Assembly: GCF_041360795.1 (NCBI RefSeq)
Contig: NZ_JBFUPW010000002.1
Coordinates: 434,001 to 498,000, forward strand
Origin: Arthrobacter_E sp041360795
GTDB taxonomy: Bacteria; Actinomycetota; Actinomycetes; Actinomycetales; Micrococcaceae
Direction: 5' to 3'
Length of the DNA: 64,000 nucleotides
Part shown: one piece after another, positions 50,874-59,005 of the stretch
How the letters are laid out: each line of letters opens with the position of its first letter
Position numbering within the stretch: the stretch's first letter is position 1
Notes under the pieces: generated by a model
What the model was told of the DNA's origin: nothing
Databases searched by the model: none
The model's input: only the letters and a program-made list of their open reading frames with translations
Made by a program: the position numbers and the translations under genes

Positions 50874-51455
50874 CTAGTCGATGACGGTGCCGGTCACGGG
50901 CGCTTCCGTGGCCCCGCCGGACTTGATCATGTCGCGTGCGTTGGTGGCCGTGATGGTGATGGTCTCGAGGGCGCGGGTGACCATGTCCTGGTCCCCTGCA
51001 GCGCCCTTGGCGAGCTCCTCCTCGATCACGCGGGCCTGCACCTGGACGATTTTGAACGAGTGGTCCAGCTTCATGTCCCGCATGCGCGTGGACTCGCCGT
51101 CCTGCGCCACGAGCCGCGTCCCTTCGGAGGACGACGAATCGCTGCTTCGCATCGGCGCTCGGCCGGCTGCCGCGTTGAAGGCGTTGCTCGCTTCATTCAG
51201 CTTGGCCGCGGCCCGCTTGGTCGCACGCTGGATGCTGAACACGACGAACGCCGCGAGGAGCAGCCACCCCAGCGAAATGACGGCGACGAACCAGCCCACC
51301 ACGCTGTTCTGGTTCGCGGCGAAGATCACGGCCACGAGGAAGGCGAGGACCAGGACGGACATGCCCAGGCCGCCGATCCTGAAGGTGCTGGCCTTGGCCG
51401 CGCTGAAGCGCGTGCCGGCGCCGGACTGGGTGTCTTCGGGTCCAAGAGATCGCAT
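50874..51455 (-). CDS. two-helix membrane protein, unknown
   Basis: A 193-residue protein with two adjacent transmembrane helices (GLGMSVLVLAFLVAVIFAA and SVVGWFVAVISLGWLLLAAF) and a 110-residue cytosolic tail predicted as helical (VQVQARVIEEELAKGA, ITITATNARDMI). ATG 51455 has GAGAGAATGGAAGC before it; upstream in-frame codons run into repetitive intergenic DNA. It is 10 bp from xth but its promoter is separate. I do not recognise a family. Confidence 0.7.
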   Translation of the reverse strand: MRSLGPEDTQSGAGTRFSAAKASTFRIGGLGMSVLVLAFLVAVIFAANQNSVVGWFVAVISLGWLLLAAFVVFSIQRATKRAAAKLNEASNAFNAAAGRAPMRSSDSSSSEGTRLVAQDGESTRMRDMKLDHSFKIVQVQARVIEEELAKGAAGDQDMVTRALETITITATNARDMIKSGGATEAPVTGTVID

Positions 51456-51590
51456 GCTTCCATTCTCTCTCAATCGCGGACCGCACCCGTCCATGTTCCC
51501 GCGGGGCGAACGGACGGGTGCGGGAGGGGGTGGTGCGGGCTTGCTGTCCGACGAAGGGGGCGGCCTCGACTCGGGGCCGGGCTGTGAGGC

Positions 51591-51715
51591 GCTGACCTCG
51601 CTATCCGTGGCCCCTTTGGCGGGCCGAACTCGCTTTCCGCGGTTGCGCCGGGTGCTGACCTCGCTGTCCATGGCCCCTTCGGTCGGCCGAACTCGCGATG
51701 AACGGGCTGATCTCG
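51591..51715. repeat. imperfect direct repeat (63-bp period)
   Basis: GCTGACCTCGCT starts at 51591 and again at 51654, followed in both by TCC-TGGCCCCTT-GG and then GGCCGAACTCGC. A third copy of GCTGA-TCTCGCTATC begins at 51706. It looks like decaying copies of the words found in the adjacent inverted repeat (CTGAACTCGCTAC). Confidence 0.7.
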
Positions 51716-51736
51716 CTATCTCGCACTCGCCACCGT

Positions 51737-51809
51737 GCTGAACTCGCTACGAACCGGCTGACCTCGCTACTCCGGGTAGCGAGATCAGTCGGTTCGTAGC
51801 GAGTTCAGC
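51737..51809. repeat. 34-bp inverted repeat
   Basis: The arms 51737-51770 and 51776-51809 pair over 34 bp with two wobble-type differences; the loop is 5 nt. Each arm holds GCTGAACTCGCTACG followed by GCTGACCTCGCTAC. Confidence 0.82.
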
Positions 51810-51860
51810 GAAGGGCGGCTCCGAGCCAGGGTGACGGGGTTCGGGGTGGCCTTGACTCGG

Positions 51861-51931
51861 CTGAGTCCGCTGGGGACGGGGTGAATCCGCTACATCTGTC
51901 GGCGGACTCATCCCGTCCCCAGCGGACTCAG
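51861..51931. repeat. 30-bp inverted repeat sharing words with 12106-12176
   Basis: An arm from 51861 (CTGAGTCCGCTGGGGACGGG) pairs with 51902-51931 with a few mismatches. CTGAGTCCGCT is shared with the inverted repeat after galK. Confidence 0.78.
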
Positions 51932-51960
51932 CAGGAGGCGCCTCCTGACACCCGACAGGA

Positions 51961-52230
51961 TCAGGAGTTGGCGCGGAGGACTTCCAGGCGCTGACGGTAT
52001 TCGCTCTCGTCGATCTCGCCCCGGGCGTAGCGTTCCCGCAGGACCGACTCCGCACCCATCCGGCCGGCTTGACCGGCCCAGTGACGCCGACGACGGGCGA
52101 AGAAGAACAGCCCGACGAACAGCAGGACGAACCAGAAGAATGGGAAGATGAGGAACCAGGGAAAGAACCCCCCAGCCCACATGCCATGAGCGGCGATCGC
52201 CGGGGCTGCCAGAAGTGCTGTGGTGACCAT
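51961..52230 (-). CDS. small membrane protein with SHOCT domain
   Basis: An 89-residue protein: a Gly/Trp/Phe-rich N-terminal helix pair (FFPWFLIFPFFWFVLLFVGLFFFARR), then a short basic linker and the C-terminal SHOCT motif ESVLRERYARGEIDESEYRQRLEVL. SHOCT domains are oligomerisation helices common in small actinobacterial membrane proteins. AAAGG is 9 nt before ATG 52230. Function unknown. Confidence 0.85.
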   Translation of the reverse strand: MVTTALLAAPAIAAHGMWAGGFFPWFLIFPFFWFVLLFVGLFFFARRRRHWAGQAGRMGAESVLRERYARGEIDESEYRQRLEVLRANS

Positions 52231-52349
52231 GATGGAACCTTTCGTGAGGCCGTCCTCGACGGCCGTGATGGGCCGGTTGTTCCGGCCTGATTCCATCCTT
52301 CGCCGGTCACTGTTTCGAGGCGTCTGCCGTGGGGAAACACTTCGCGTGA

Positions 52350-52375
52350 GCCCGTACTCCTCGGGGAGTACGGGC
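52350..52375. terminator. hairpin in the SHOCT/response-regulator gap
   Basis: GCCCGTACTCC (52350-52360) and GGAGTACGGGC (52365-52375), a perfect 11-bp stem with a 4-nt loop. Confidence 0.6.
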
Positions 52376-52443
52376 CCGGAGCACGCCGGCCACTCGCAGC
52401 ATCAGAGAGGTCGCAGGATCAGAAGTGCCACTGGGGCACACGG

Positions 52444-52465
52444 TTGCACGCTTGCAAGCGTGCAA
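52444..52465. promoter_or_regulatory. 22-bp perfect palindrome
   Basis: Half-site TTGCACGCTTG followed immediately by its reverse complement, with no spacer. This is an operator-like site, not a hairpin terminator. It lies about 215 bp upstream of the SHOCT gene and 150 bp past the response-regulator stop. Confidence 0.6.
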
Positions 52466-52468
52466 GAC

Positions 52469-52515
52469 CTCACGGCACCGCACAGGCACGCACGACGACG
52501 TCTCCGTGCCGTGAG
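52469..52515 (-). terminator. hairpin after the two-component operon
   Basis: CTCACGGCAC (52469-52478) and GTGCCGTGAG (52506-52515), a perfect 10-bp stem with a 27-nt loop, about 100 bp past the response-regulator stop. Confidence 0.5.
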
Positions 52516-52616
52516 ACCTCGACCTCACAGGCCACAGCGCCCCAGAGTCGCAGCGCCAGAGTGTCCCCCCGGCATGGAAGACGCAGTGTCACCCCATCAG
52601 CGAAAGCATCGCCGGC

Positions 52617-53303
52617 TCACGGCGTCCATCCCGGCCTGACCAGCCCGGACTCGTAGGCTGCGACCACCAGCTGCGCCCGGTCGCGGCACCCCAGCTTGCC
52701 CATGATCCGGGAGACGTGGGTCTTGGCCGTGAGGGGCGTGATGTAGAGGCGCTCGGCGATCTCGGCGTTGTTGAGACCTTCGCCCACCAAGGCCAGGACT
52801 TCCCGCTCGCGTTCGGTGATCTCCGTCAGGCTCCGGGGCGCGGCAGAACCGCCTTGGCCCTTGAGGTAGTCCAGGACTCTGCGGGTGACCGGGGCCGACA
52901 GGAGGGCGTCGCCGTCGTGAACCGCTCGGATGGCCCGCAGCAGCTCCGCCGGTTCGGTGTCCTTGACCAGGAATCCTGCGGCTCCCGCGCGGATGGCTTC
53001 CACGATGTACTCGTCCAGCCCGAACGTGGTGAGGATGATGATCCGCGGCAACGGCCCCTGGCGGGCGATGTCCCGGGTCGCCTCCAACCCGTCGCCGTCA
53101 GGCATGCGGATGTCCATCAGCATGACGTCCGGCCGGGCCCTCCGTGCGAGGGCCACGGCCTCACGGCCGGAGGCTGCCTCCCCCACGATCACCAGGCCGT
53201 CCTCCGCATCGATCAACGCGCGGAAACCGGCCCTGATGAGGCCCTGGTCGTCCGCGAGCGCCACCCGGATGGGACCGCCGGTTCCTGATTCACTGCTCAT
53301 CAT
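52617..53303 (-). CDS. NarL/FixJ-type response regulator
   Basis: A 228-residue regulator. Receiver domain with ADDQGLIRAGFRALID, phospho-acceptor Asp in DVMLMDIRMPDGDG, and Lys in FLVKDTEPAEL. LuxR-type HTH: LTEITEREREVLALVGEGLNNAEIAERL, then TAKTHVSRIMGKLGCRDRAQ. ATG 53303 overlaps the kinase stop (ATGA). Cognate kinase is upstream; target genes are not evident. Confidence 0.93.
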   Translation of the reverse strand: MMSSESGTGGPIRVALADDQGLIRAGFRALIDAEDGLVIVGEAASGREAVALARRARPDVMLMDIRMPDGDGLEATRDIARQGPLPRIIILTTFGLDEYIVEAIRAGAAGFLVKDTEPAELLRAIRAVHDGDALLSAPVTRRVLDYLKGQGGSAAPRSLTEITEREREVLALVGEGLNNAEIAERLYITPLTAKTHVSRIMGKLGCRDRAQLVVAAYESGLVRPGWTP

Positions 53304-54574
53304 GGTGCGACCTCGATCCCCGGAGTTCCTGCACTGCCTTCCGCGCTGTTCGACGGCTCGTCGACCCTCCGGGGCACACTGACCTCGAGGAGGAACCGAC
53401 CGTCCTCCGCCCGAGCGGACATCGATCCGCCGCACGCGGCCACGCGCTCACGCATCCCGACGAGTCCGTGCCCCTCGTGGACCACCGTCGCCGGCTCTCC
53501 CGCAGGGCTGCTGAGCCGGAACCACAGCTCGGCGCCGCTGGAGCCGCACGCCAGCATGGCCTCCGGGGCCGCTGCGTGGCGGCGGACGTTGCTGAGACCC
53601 TCCTGCACCGCCCGGAACAGGGCATCCGCCGTTGCTGGGGTCAGAGGCGAGGTTTCGGCCTGCCAAGTCTTCAGACCGTCGGACGGTTCGAGCTCCACCC
53701 TCACGCCGACGGCTCGCGCCTCCTCCACCAGCGCCTCCACCTCGGCCAGGGTCCTGTGACGGACAGGCGGAGTGCGGGGTGCCGCGGGTGCAGAGTGAAT
53801 CCCGTCATCGGCGGGCGCCTGCTCCCGCAGGACGTCCAGCAGGTCCCTCACCTCGGCCAGGGAGTCCTTGCTCGCGTCCTTGATGTTCCGCAGCGCCTCG
53901 GTCAGCCGAGCCGGGTCCTTCTCCCCCAGATGCAGCGCAACGGAAGCCTGCACGTTGATCAGGGACAGGGAGTGCCCGACCACGTCGTGGATGTCGCGGG
54001 CCAGGGCCAGACGGTATTCGTCCCGCTCGGCCTGTTCCCGCGCCGCCCGCTGCTCTCTCAGCTCCGTCAGCCTCGACCGACGACGCCGGCCCGCTTCCCC
54101 CAGGAGGACGAGGACCGCCAGCCACGCGGTCGCCGCCGCCAGGGCCGGCGTGGCCGCCCAGGGCGCACCGGCCGCCCATGGCGGAGTCCACGCCGCCCCA
54201 CGGAGAGGGACCCATCCGGTTTCCTGAAGAACCGCCAGCAGCCCGACCAGTCCCACCACGGCCCATGACTGCCACCGTCTCCCCCGGAGCGCGGCGTTGA
54301 ACAATGCCACGGCGAAGGCTACGAAGACCGGCCCCCAGGGCAAGGAGAGCAGGACGTAACAGCCCGCGAGCAGCACCTGGAAGGTCAGCACGAGAGCCGG
54401 CCGACGGCGCATGAACAGCAGCGCGGCAGGACCAGCAAGGAGGAACGGCACCGTCACGGCCGGCAGGTCCAGACCCCGCCAGTGCGCCATGGCCAGGGTG
54501 CCGACGACCTGGATCACCGCCACGGCACACGGAATGCCGAACTGGATGATCCTGCGTCGGCGGGCACTGTTCAT
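53300..54574 (-). CDS. sensor histidine kinase (HisKA_3 family)
   Basis: A 424-residue kinase with about six membrane helices in the first 170 residues and almost no extracytoplasmic sensor, so it probably senses within the membrane. The dimerisation/phospho-acceptor site is ALARDIHDVVGHSLSLINVQA (abridged RDIHDVVGHSLSLI), the ATPase end GHGLVGMRERVAACGG. TAGGCT stands 7 nt before the ATG, suggesting leaderless transcription. Pairs with the downstream NarL-type regulator. Confidence 0.92.
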   Translation of the reverse strand: MNSARRRRIIQFGIPCAVAVIQVVGTLAMAHWRGLDLPAVTVPFLLAGPAALLFMRRRPALVLTFQVLLAGCYVLLSLPWGPVFVAFAVALFNAALRGRRWQSWAVVGLVGLLAVLQETGWVPLRGAAWTPPWAAGAPWAATPALAAATAWLAVLVLLGEAGRRRRSRLTELREQRAAREQAERDEYRLALARDIHDVVGHSLSLINVQASVALHLGEKDPARLTEALRNIKDASKDSLAEVRDLLDVLREQAPADDGIHSAPAAPRTPPVRHRTLAEVEALVEEARAVGVRVELEPSDGLKTWQAETSPLTPATADALFRAVQEGLSNVRRHAAAPEAMLACGSSGAELWFRLSSPAGEPATVVHEGHGLVGMRERVAACGGSMSARAEDGRFLLEVSVPRRVDEPSNSAEGSAGTPGIEVAP

Positions 54575-54649
54575 GATCCCGAGCCTAAACGTCGCGACAG
54601 CCGGCCGCGTCCCCCAGGTGGAGTATGTGGAAAAGCGCCTCCCTGGACG

Positions 54650-54943
54650 TCACGGCTGTGGTTTGCTCGCCTTGCCGTCGAGCCACAGTTCCGTCGAGGC
54701 ATCGGCGTGAGTGCCCCCGCTGCCGACGTGTTTGTCGCTGATGGTGGGACCGTTCTTCAGGATGTGAACCAGCGCCATGCCGTGTCCGCGTCCCAGGCCG
54801 TACTCGTCCTTGAGCCATTCAAGAATCACTCCCGCTTTCACCCCCGCTTCGCCGAAGCCCTTGGCCTGGGCTTCCTCGACCAGCTGCCGCGGGGTCTTGC
54901 CGGTCTTGTCCTCGATCGCATCGAGATATGCCTGAAATGACAT
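54650..54943 (-). CDS. DUF4287 domain protein
   Basis: A 97-residue protein: MSFQAYLDAIEDKTGKTPRQLVEEAQAKGF is the DUF4287 opening, with GVILEWLKDEYGLGRGHGMALVHILKNG completing the domain. The remaining 25 residues are a tail. Small cytosolic proteins of this type often sit next to DUF1801 or SRPBCC genes; no function is known. GAAGGACACGAC precedes the ATG. The gap before the cupin gene is filled by GTCGTCGTGTG repeats. Confidence 0.88.
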   Translation of the reverse strand: MSFQAYLDAIEDKTGKTPRQLVEEAQAKGFGEAGVKAGVILEWLKDEYGLGRGHGMALVHILKNGPTISDKHVGSGGTHADASTELWLDGKASKPQP

Positions 54944-55016
54944 GTCGTGTCCTTCGTCGTCGTGTGTGATGTCGTCGTGTGTCGTGCTGCGCCGTCCCGA
55001 CGGCCGGCGGGACGGG

Positions 55017-55376
55017 CTAACCGGCCTGGTCCCGGAACTCCTGGATGATCCGCGGTGAATCGTGCAGGCACACCATCAGCAGCGGCACCCGGCCGTGATT
55101 CGTGAAGCCGTGCCATCGGCCTGCCGCGACGATCACCGTGGCTCCGGCGCCCACCGGGCGGTCGCCGTCGTCGAGCCGGAACGTGGCCTCGCCTTCCAGC
55201 ACCAGCCAGGTCTCCGCGTAGGGGTGCCGGTGCACGGCGGGGCCCTTCCCCGGCGGGGTACGGACCAGGAAATAGGAGAGCCCCACCCCGAAGTCCCCGC
55301 CTTCGAACCGTTCCGCCGTCCCACCCGGCAAGGCCAGGCTGCCGGGCTCCAGCAGCACCATGCTCTCCGCGTCCAT
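55017..55376 (-). CDS. cupin domain protein
   Basis: A 119-residue single-domain cupin. Motif 1: PAVHRHPYAETWLVLEGEATF; motif 2: GAGATVIVAAGRWHGF with the metal His pair and Glu. Short, so more likely a binding or minor enzymatic protein than an oxygenase. GAGGAGGACGAA precedes ATG 55376. It diverges from the ArsR-like regulator and may be its target. Confidence 0.85.
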   Translation of the reverse strand: MDAESMVLLEPGSLALPGGTAERFEGGDFGVGLSYFLVRTPPGKGPAVHRHPYAETWLVLEGEATFRLDDGDRPVGAGATVIVAAGRWHGFTNHGRVPLLMVCLHDSPRIIQEFRDQAG

Positions 55377-55448
55377 TTCGTCCTCCTCAGGCACCGCCGT
55401 CCGGCAGTGTGCCTTCACTCTCGCCCAGCGAACACCGCGCCGCTAACC

Positions 55449-55466
55449 TTTCGATATGGATCGAAA
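55449..55466. promoter_or_regulatory. palindrome over the start of the ArsR-like gene
   Basis: TTTCGAT (55449-55455), ATGG, ATCGAAA (55460-55466). The ATG of the regulator is the centre of the palindrome; TAACCT (55444-55449) 6 nt upstream is its -10. Binding here would block both transcription start and initiation. Confidence 0.6.
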
Positions 55467-56487
55467 CATCGTGACATTCCATCTCGGAGTGGAGGATGTC
55501 GCATCACTGCGATTCGGCATCTCGCCAGGGCACGAACTCGCCGCTGCCATCCGGCTGCTGCAGACGGCCCAGTCCCGGCCGCTGCACTGGGGCTGGCTCC
55601 GGGAAGCGCGGCAGTCCGTGCCGCAGGAGGCGTTCGGGCTGTTGTCGCTCCTCATCGCGCCACAGGGGTACTTCCCGGATTTCCTCACCGGCCCGCCGGG
55701 CCCCGACCTCACCCCGTCCGAGGAACTCGCCACGCTCCGCGCCACTCCCCCGGACGTCGCAGCGCATCAGCTGCGCAAAGTCCTGCGCCTCGCGGAAGGG
55801 GCCCGGCACGCCGCGGTGGAACGGATGGCGGAGCGCCCCACTCTCGCGCTGGGACGCATCGCGGAAGCGTGGTCCGCCGTGTGGGACGCGCTGCTGGAGC
55901 CGCAGTGGCCGCAGATCCGCCGGCTCCTGCTCGCCGACATCTCCCACCGGACCGGCGTCATGGCCGGGCACGGCGCGGGGACGATGGTCGGCGGCCTGCA
56001 CGACCGCGTGTCCTGGCGCCCGGGAGAGGTCCGGGTGCGGATGAACGCATGGCAGGAGGAGGTGGACTGCCGGGGTCACGGGCTGCTGCTCGTGCCGACG
56101 GTGCTGTCGAGCCCGTGGTGTTCAGTGCTCACCGAGGCTCCCGTCCAGCCCACCGTCTTCTACCCGGTCCTCGGACTCTCGCCCGAGTGGCACCGGTCCG
56201 GCGCCCCCTCCGACGGCCGGGCGCTCGCCCGCCTGCTGGGCACGGGACGGGCCGCGGTCCTCAGCGTCCTCGACGGCGCGCGGAACACCAGCGATGTAGC
56301 ACGCCTGTGCGGAATAGCTCCGTCGACGGCGGTCCACCACCTCACAGCCCTGCGCGACGCCGGGCTGCTGAGCAGCACTCGGCGGGGCGCCGCCGTCGAA
56401 CACCAGCGGACCGCCCTGGGCGACGCGCTGCTGTTCACGGCCGGTTCCGCGGGTCCCCGCGAACGCGACCCCGCGTCAGGGGTGTGA
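55456..56487 (+). CDS. ArsR-like winged-helix regulator with N-terminal DUF5937
   Basis: A 343-residue protein. Residues about 1-240 form the DUF5937-type sensor region (VEDVASLRFGISPGHELAAAIRLLQ start); residues about 250-325 are an ArsR/SmtB winged helix, TSDVARLCGIAPSTAVHHLTALRDAGLLSSTRRGAAVEHQ. No cysteine-rich metal site is visible. Leaderless (TAACCT, 6 nt). Proteins of this kind are common single regulators in actinomycetes; the ligand is unknown. Confidence 0.85.
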   Translation: MDRNIVTFHLGVEDVASLRFGISPGHELAAAIRLLQTAQSRPLHWGWLREARQSVPQEAFGLLSLLIAPQGYFPDFLTGPPGPDLTPSEELATLRATPPDVAAHQLRKVLRLAEGARHAAVERMAERPTLALGRIAEAWSAVWDALLEPQWPQIRRLLLADISHRTGVMAGHGAGTMVGGLHDRVSWRPGEVRVRMNAWQEEVDCRGHGLLLVPTVLSSPWCSVLTEAPVQPTVFYPVLGLSPEWHRSGAPSDGRALARLLGTGRAAVLSVLDGARNTSDVARLCGIAPSTAVHHLTALRDAGLLSSTRRGAAVEHQRTALGDALLFTAGSAGPRERDPASGV

Positions 56488-56520
56488 CGACCGCCCGCCG
56501 GACCACGACGGAGCCGGGAA

Positions 56521-56565
56521 GCACGACGGCGCCGGACCCCGCGAAGGGATCCGGCGCCGTCGTGC
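56521..56565. terminator. bidirectional terminator
   Basis: GCACGACGGCGCCGGA (56521-56536) and 56550-56565 form a perfect 16-bp stem with a 13-nt loop. It ends both the ArsR-like gene and folD. Confidence 0.88.
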
Positions 56566-56577
56566 GTGGCCGGGGAC

Positions 56578-57465
56578 TCAGGCGTGCGCTGCCGCGCGCT
56601 CCGCCGCCTCGACCACATTGGTCATGAGCAGGGCCACCGTCATGGGACCCACGCCACCCGGGTTCGGGGAGATCCAGCCGGCCACCTCGGCGGCGGCCGG
56701 ATCGATGTCACCGTAGACGCGGCTCTTGCCGGTCTCAGGGTCCATCTCGCGGGTCACTCCGACATCCAGCAGGGCCGCGCCCGGCTTGACGTCCGACGCC
56801 TTGACGATGTGCCGCACGCCCGCAGCGCCCACGATCACATCGGCCTGGCGCAGCAGTTCCGACATGTTCGTGGTGCCCGTGTGGGTCAGGGTCACCGTGG
56901 CGTTGATCTCGCGACGAGTGAGCAGCAGCCCGATGGACCGGCCGATCGTGACACCGCGCCCGACGACCACCACGTGCTTGCCCTTGAGGTCGTAATCGTT
57001 CCGCAGCAGCAGTTCGATCACGCCGCGCGGGGTGCACGGAAGCGGGGTGTCGATAGGGTTGTTCACGTTCAGGACCAGGCGCCCCAGGTTCGTGGGGTGC
57101 AGGCCGTCCGCGTCCTTGGCCGGGTCGATCCGTTCCAGGATCGCGTCCGTGTCCAGGTGCTTCGGCAGCGGGAGCTGAACGATGTACCCGTGGCAGGTGG
57201 GGTCCGCATTGAGTTCATCGATGAGGGCCTCGACCTGCTCCTGGGTGGCGTCGGCCGGCAGTTCCTTCTGGATCGAGTTCATCCCGATCGCCTTGGACTG
57301 CTTGTGCTTCATCGACACGTACAGCTGGGACGCCGGATCGGCGCCCACCAGCACGGTGGCGATGCCCGGGACCACGCCGCGCTCCTTCAGAGCGGCGACG
57401 CGTTCCGCGAGCTCCTGCTTGATCTCGGCGGAGGCCTTCCGGCCGTCCAGAATCTTCGCGGTCAT
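56578..57465 (-). CDS. folD: methylenetetrahydrofolate dehydrogenase/cyclohydrolase
   Basis: A 295-residue bifunctional enzyme oxidising 5,10-methylene-THF to 10-formyl-THF. SQLYVSMKHKQSKAIGM includes the catalytic Tyr and Lys; GYIVQLPLPKHLD and VVVGRGVTIGRSIGLLLTRR (NADP) follow, and PGGVGPMTVALLMTNVVEA ends the protein. ATG 57465 has GGAG at 7 nt; GTG 57480, overlapping the glyA stop, is the alternative. Operon with glyA under a ZTP riboswitch. Confidence 0.94.
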   Translation of the reverse strand: MTAKILDGRKASAEIKQELAERVAALKERGVVPGIATVLVGADPASQLYVSMKHKQSKAIGMNSIQKELPADATQEQVEALIDELNADPTCHGYIVQLPLPKHLDTDAILERIDPAKDADGLHPTNLGRLVLNVNNPIDTPLPCTPRGVIELLLRNDYDLKGKHVVVVGRGVTIGRSIGLLLTRREINATVTLTHTGTTNMSELLRQADVIVGAAGVRHIVKASDVKPGAALLDVGVTREMDPETGKSRVYGDIDPAAAEVAGWISPNPGGVGPMTVALLMTNVVEAAERAAAHA

Positions 57466-57476
57466 GGACTGCTCCG

Positions 57477-58766
57477 TCACTGGGAGAGGCCCGGGTACAG
57501 CGGGAAACCGGAGGCCAGGACGTCCACGCGGGCACGCAGGGCGTCGATGTCGGCGCCGGGAAGCAGCGCGAGCGCGATCACGTCGGCGACCTCGGTGAAC
57601 TCGGCGTCGCCGAAGCCACGGGTGGCCAGGGCGGAGGTGCCGATGCGCAGACCGGAGGTGACCATCGGCGGGCGCGGGTCGTTCGGGACGGCGTTGCGGT
57701 TGACCGTGATGTGGGCCTCGTGCAGGAGGTCCTCGGCCTGCTTGCCGTCGATCGCGGCGTCACGGAGATCCACCAGGACCAGGTGCACATCGGTGCCGCC
57801 GGAGCGGACGGCGATGCCGGCGTCCTTCACGTCCTGCTGGTTGAGACGGTCGGCGAGGATCGCGGCGCCGCGCAGGGTGCGCTCCTGGCGGTCCTTGAAC
57901 TCCGGGGTGCCGGCGATCTTGAAGGCGGTGGCCTTCGCGGCGATCACGTGCATGAGCGGGCCGCCCTGCTGACCCGGGAAGACGGCGGAGTTGATCTTCT
58001 TGGCGAGATCGGCGTCGTTCGTCAGGATGAAGCCGGAGCGGGGGCCGCCGATGGTCTTGTGCACGGTGGAGGACACCACGTGGGCGTGCGGGACCGGATT
58101 CGGGTGCACGCCGGCGGCGACGAGGCCCGCGAAGTGGGCCATGTCCACCCAGAGGTAGGCGCCGACCTCATCTGCGATCTCACGGAAGGCGGCGAAGTCG
58201 AGCTGACGCGGGTACGCCGACCAGCCGGCGATGATCACCTTCGGCTTGTGCTCGAGCGCGAGGCGGCGGACCTCCTCCATGTCGACAAGGGAGGTCTCGG
58301 GGTCAACGCCGTAGGCCACGATGTTGAACAGACGGCCGGAGAAGTTGATCTTCATGCCGTGGGTCAGGTGACCGCCGTGGTCCAGGGACAGGCCGAGGAG
58401 GGTGTCGCCGGGGCGAGCGATCGCGTGCAGGACGGCCGCGTTCGCGGTGGCGCCGGAGTGCGGCTGGACGTTGGCGAACTCGGCTCCGAAGAGGGCCTTG
58501 GCACGCTCGATGGCCAGCGACTCGGCGACGTCGACTTCTTCACAGCCGCCGTAGTAGCGGCGTCCGGGGTAACCCTCCGCGTACTTGTTGGTCAGCACCG
58601 AGCCCTGGGACTGGAGCACGGAGACGGGGACGAAGTTCTCAGAGGCGATCATCTCGAGGTAGGTGCGCTGGCGATTCAGCTCACGCTCGAGGACGGCGGC
58701 GATTTCCGGGTCGACTTCAGCCAGCGGAAGGTTGCTGACGGATTCCTGCGCGGGTACAGAGGTCAC
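57477..58766 (-). CDS. glyA: serine hydroxymethyltransferase
   Basis: A 429-residue PLP enzyme interconverting serine and glycine with methylene-THF. ASENFVPVSVLQSQGS, NVQPHSGATANAAVLHA and the PLP lysine in VVSSTVHKTIGGPRSG are present. GTG 58766 has AGGAG 7 nt upstream. First gene after the ZTP riboswitch and coupled to folD, matching the riboswitch's known targets. Confidence 0.97.
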   Translation of the reverse strand: MTSVPAQESVSNLPLAEVDPEIAAVLERELNRQRTYLEMIASENFVPVSVLQSQGSVLTNKYAEGYPGRRYYGGCEEVDVAESLAIERAKALFGAEFANVQPHSGATANAAVLHAIARPGDTLLGLSLDHGGHLTHGMKINFSGRLFNIVAYGVDPETSLVDMEEVRRLALEHKPKVIIAGWSAYPRQLDFAAFREIADEVGAYLWVDMAHFAGLVAAGVHPNPVPHAHVVSSTVHKTIGGPRSGFILTNDADLAKKINSAVFPGQQGGPLMHVIAAKATAFKIAGTPEFKDRQERTLRGAAILADRLNQQDVKDAGIAVRSGGTDVHLVLVDLRDAAIDGKQAEDLLHEAHITVNRNAVPNDPRPPMVTSGLRIGTSALATRGFGDAEFTEVADVIALALLPGADIDALRARVDVLASGFPLYPGLSQ

Positions 58767-58892
58767 AGAATACTCCTGGCGATACGTGGAGGTGATTGCA
58801 GGTCAGGCTCCTGGCGCCGTCGCATGGTCCCCCGGCGCGCCGCTGAAGCGCAGGCCAAGGATCCACGCGATGACGCGTAGGAAAACGTGACC

Positions 58893-58975
58893 CTCGGCCC
58901 AGGCGGACGATCCGTGGTCTTCGACTGTGCCGCTCCCTGATGGTGACCCATCCGACGCCAGTTGCGACGGCACTA
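58893..58975 (-). promoter_or_regulatory. ZTP riboswitch (pfl motif) upstream of glyA
   Basis: Read 5' to 3' on the minus strand, the pfl-motif strings ACTGGCG, ATGGG-TCACCAT, GGGAGCGGC and CCGCCTGGGC (58906-58897) occur in order. GTGCCG (58973-58968) can pair with CGGCAC to form P1, and GATGG with CCATC. The motif senses ZTP/ZMP, which rise when 10-formyl-THF is low, and its usual targets are folate/purine genes such as glyA and folD. TACGCT (58975-58980) is a plausible -10, placing the 5' end at the start of P1. A hairpin at 58862-58880 (CTACGCG/CGCGTGG) may belong to the expression platform, which I cannot define fully. Confidence 0.88.
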
Positions 58976-59005
58976 GCGTACCGCACGGCGGATATCCTTA
59001 GCCTT

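Larger units (their letters stand above)
51456..51960. other. 505-bp gene-free, palindrome-rich interval
   Basis: No coding region is convincing here; frames through it read low-complexity translations of repeats. It contains imperfect direct repeats at 51591-51715 and two long inverted repeats at 51737-51809 and 51861-51931, listed separately. It separates two minus-strand genes and must hold the upstream gene's promoter near 51456. Confidence 0.7.
52231..52616. other. 386-bp gene-free interval
   Basis: No convincing gene. It holds the promoter of the SHOCT gene, a hairpin (52350-52375), a 22-bp perfect palindrome (52444-52465) and a hairpin (52469-52515) that may end the two-component operon. 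Confidence 0.6.

Noticed and set aside
51591..51931. CRISPR-like repeats
   Set aside because: Repeat units vary, spacing is irregular, there is no constant spacer length and no cas gene.
54949..55005. GTCGTCGTGTG repeats before the DUF4287 gene as a regulatory array
   Set aside because: Low-complexity slippage-type sequence overlapping the ribosome site; no dyad or conserved spacing.
58767..58975. Glycine or SAM riboswitch upstream of glyA
   Set aside because: No tandem glycine-aptamer core or SAM core is visible; GGGAGCGGC and CCGCCTGGGC fit the ZTP motif.
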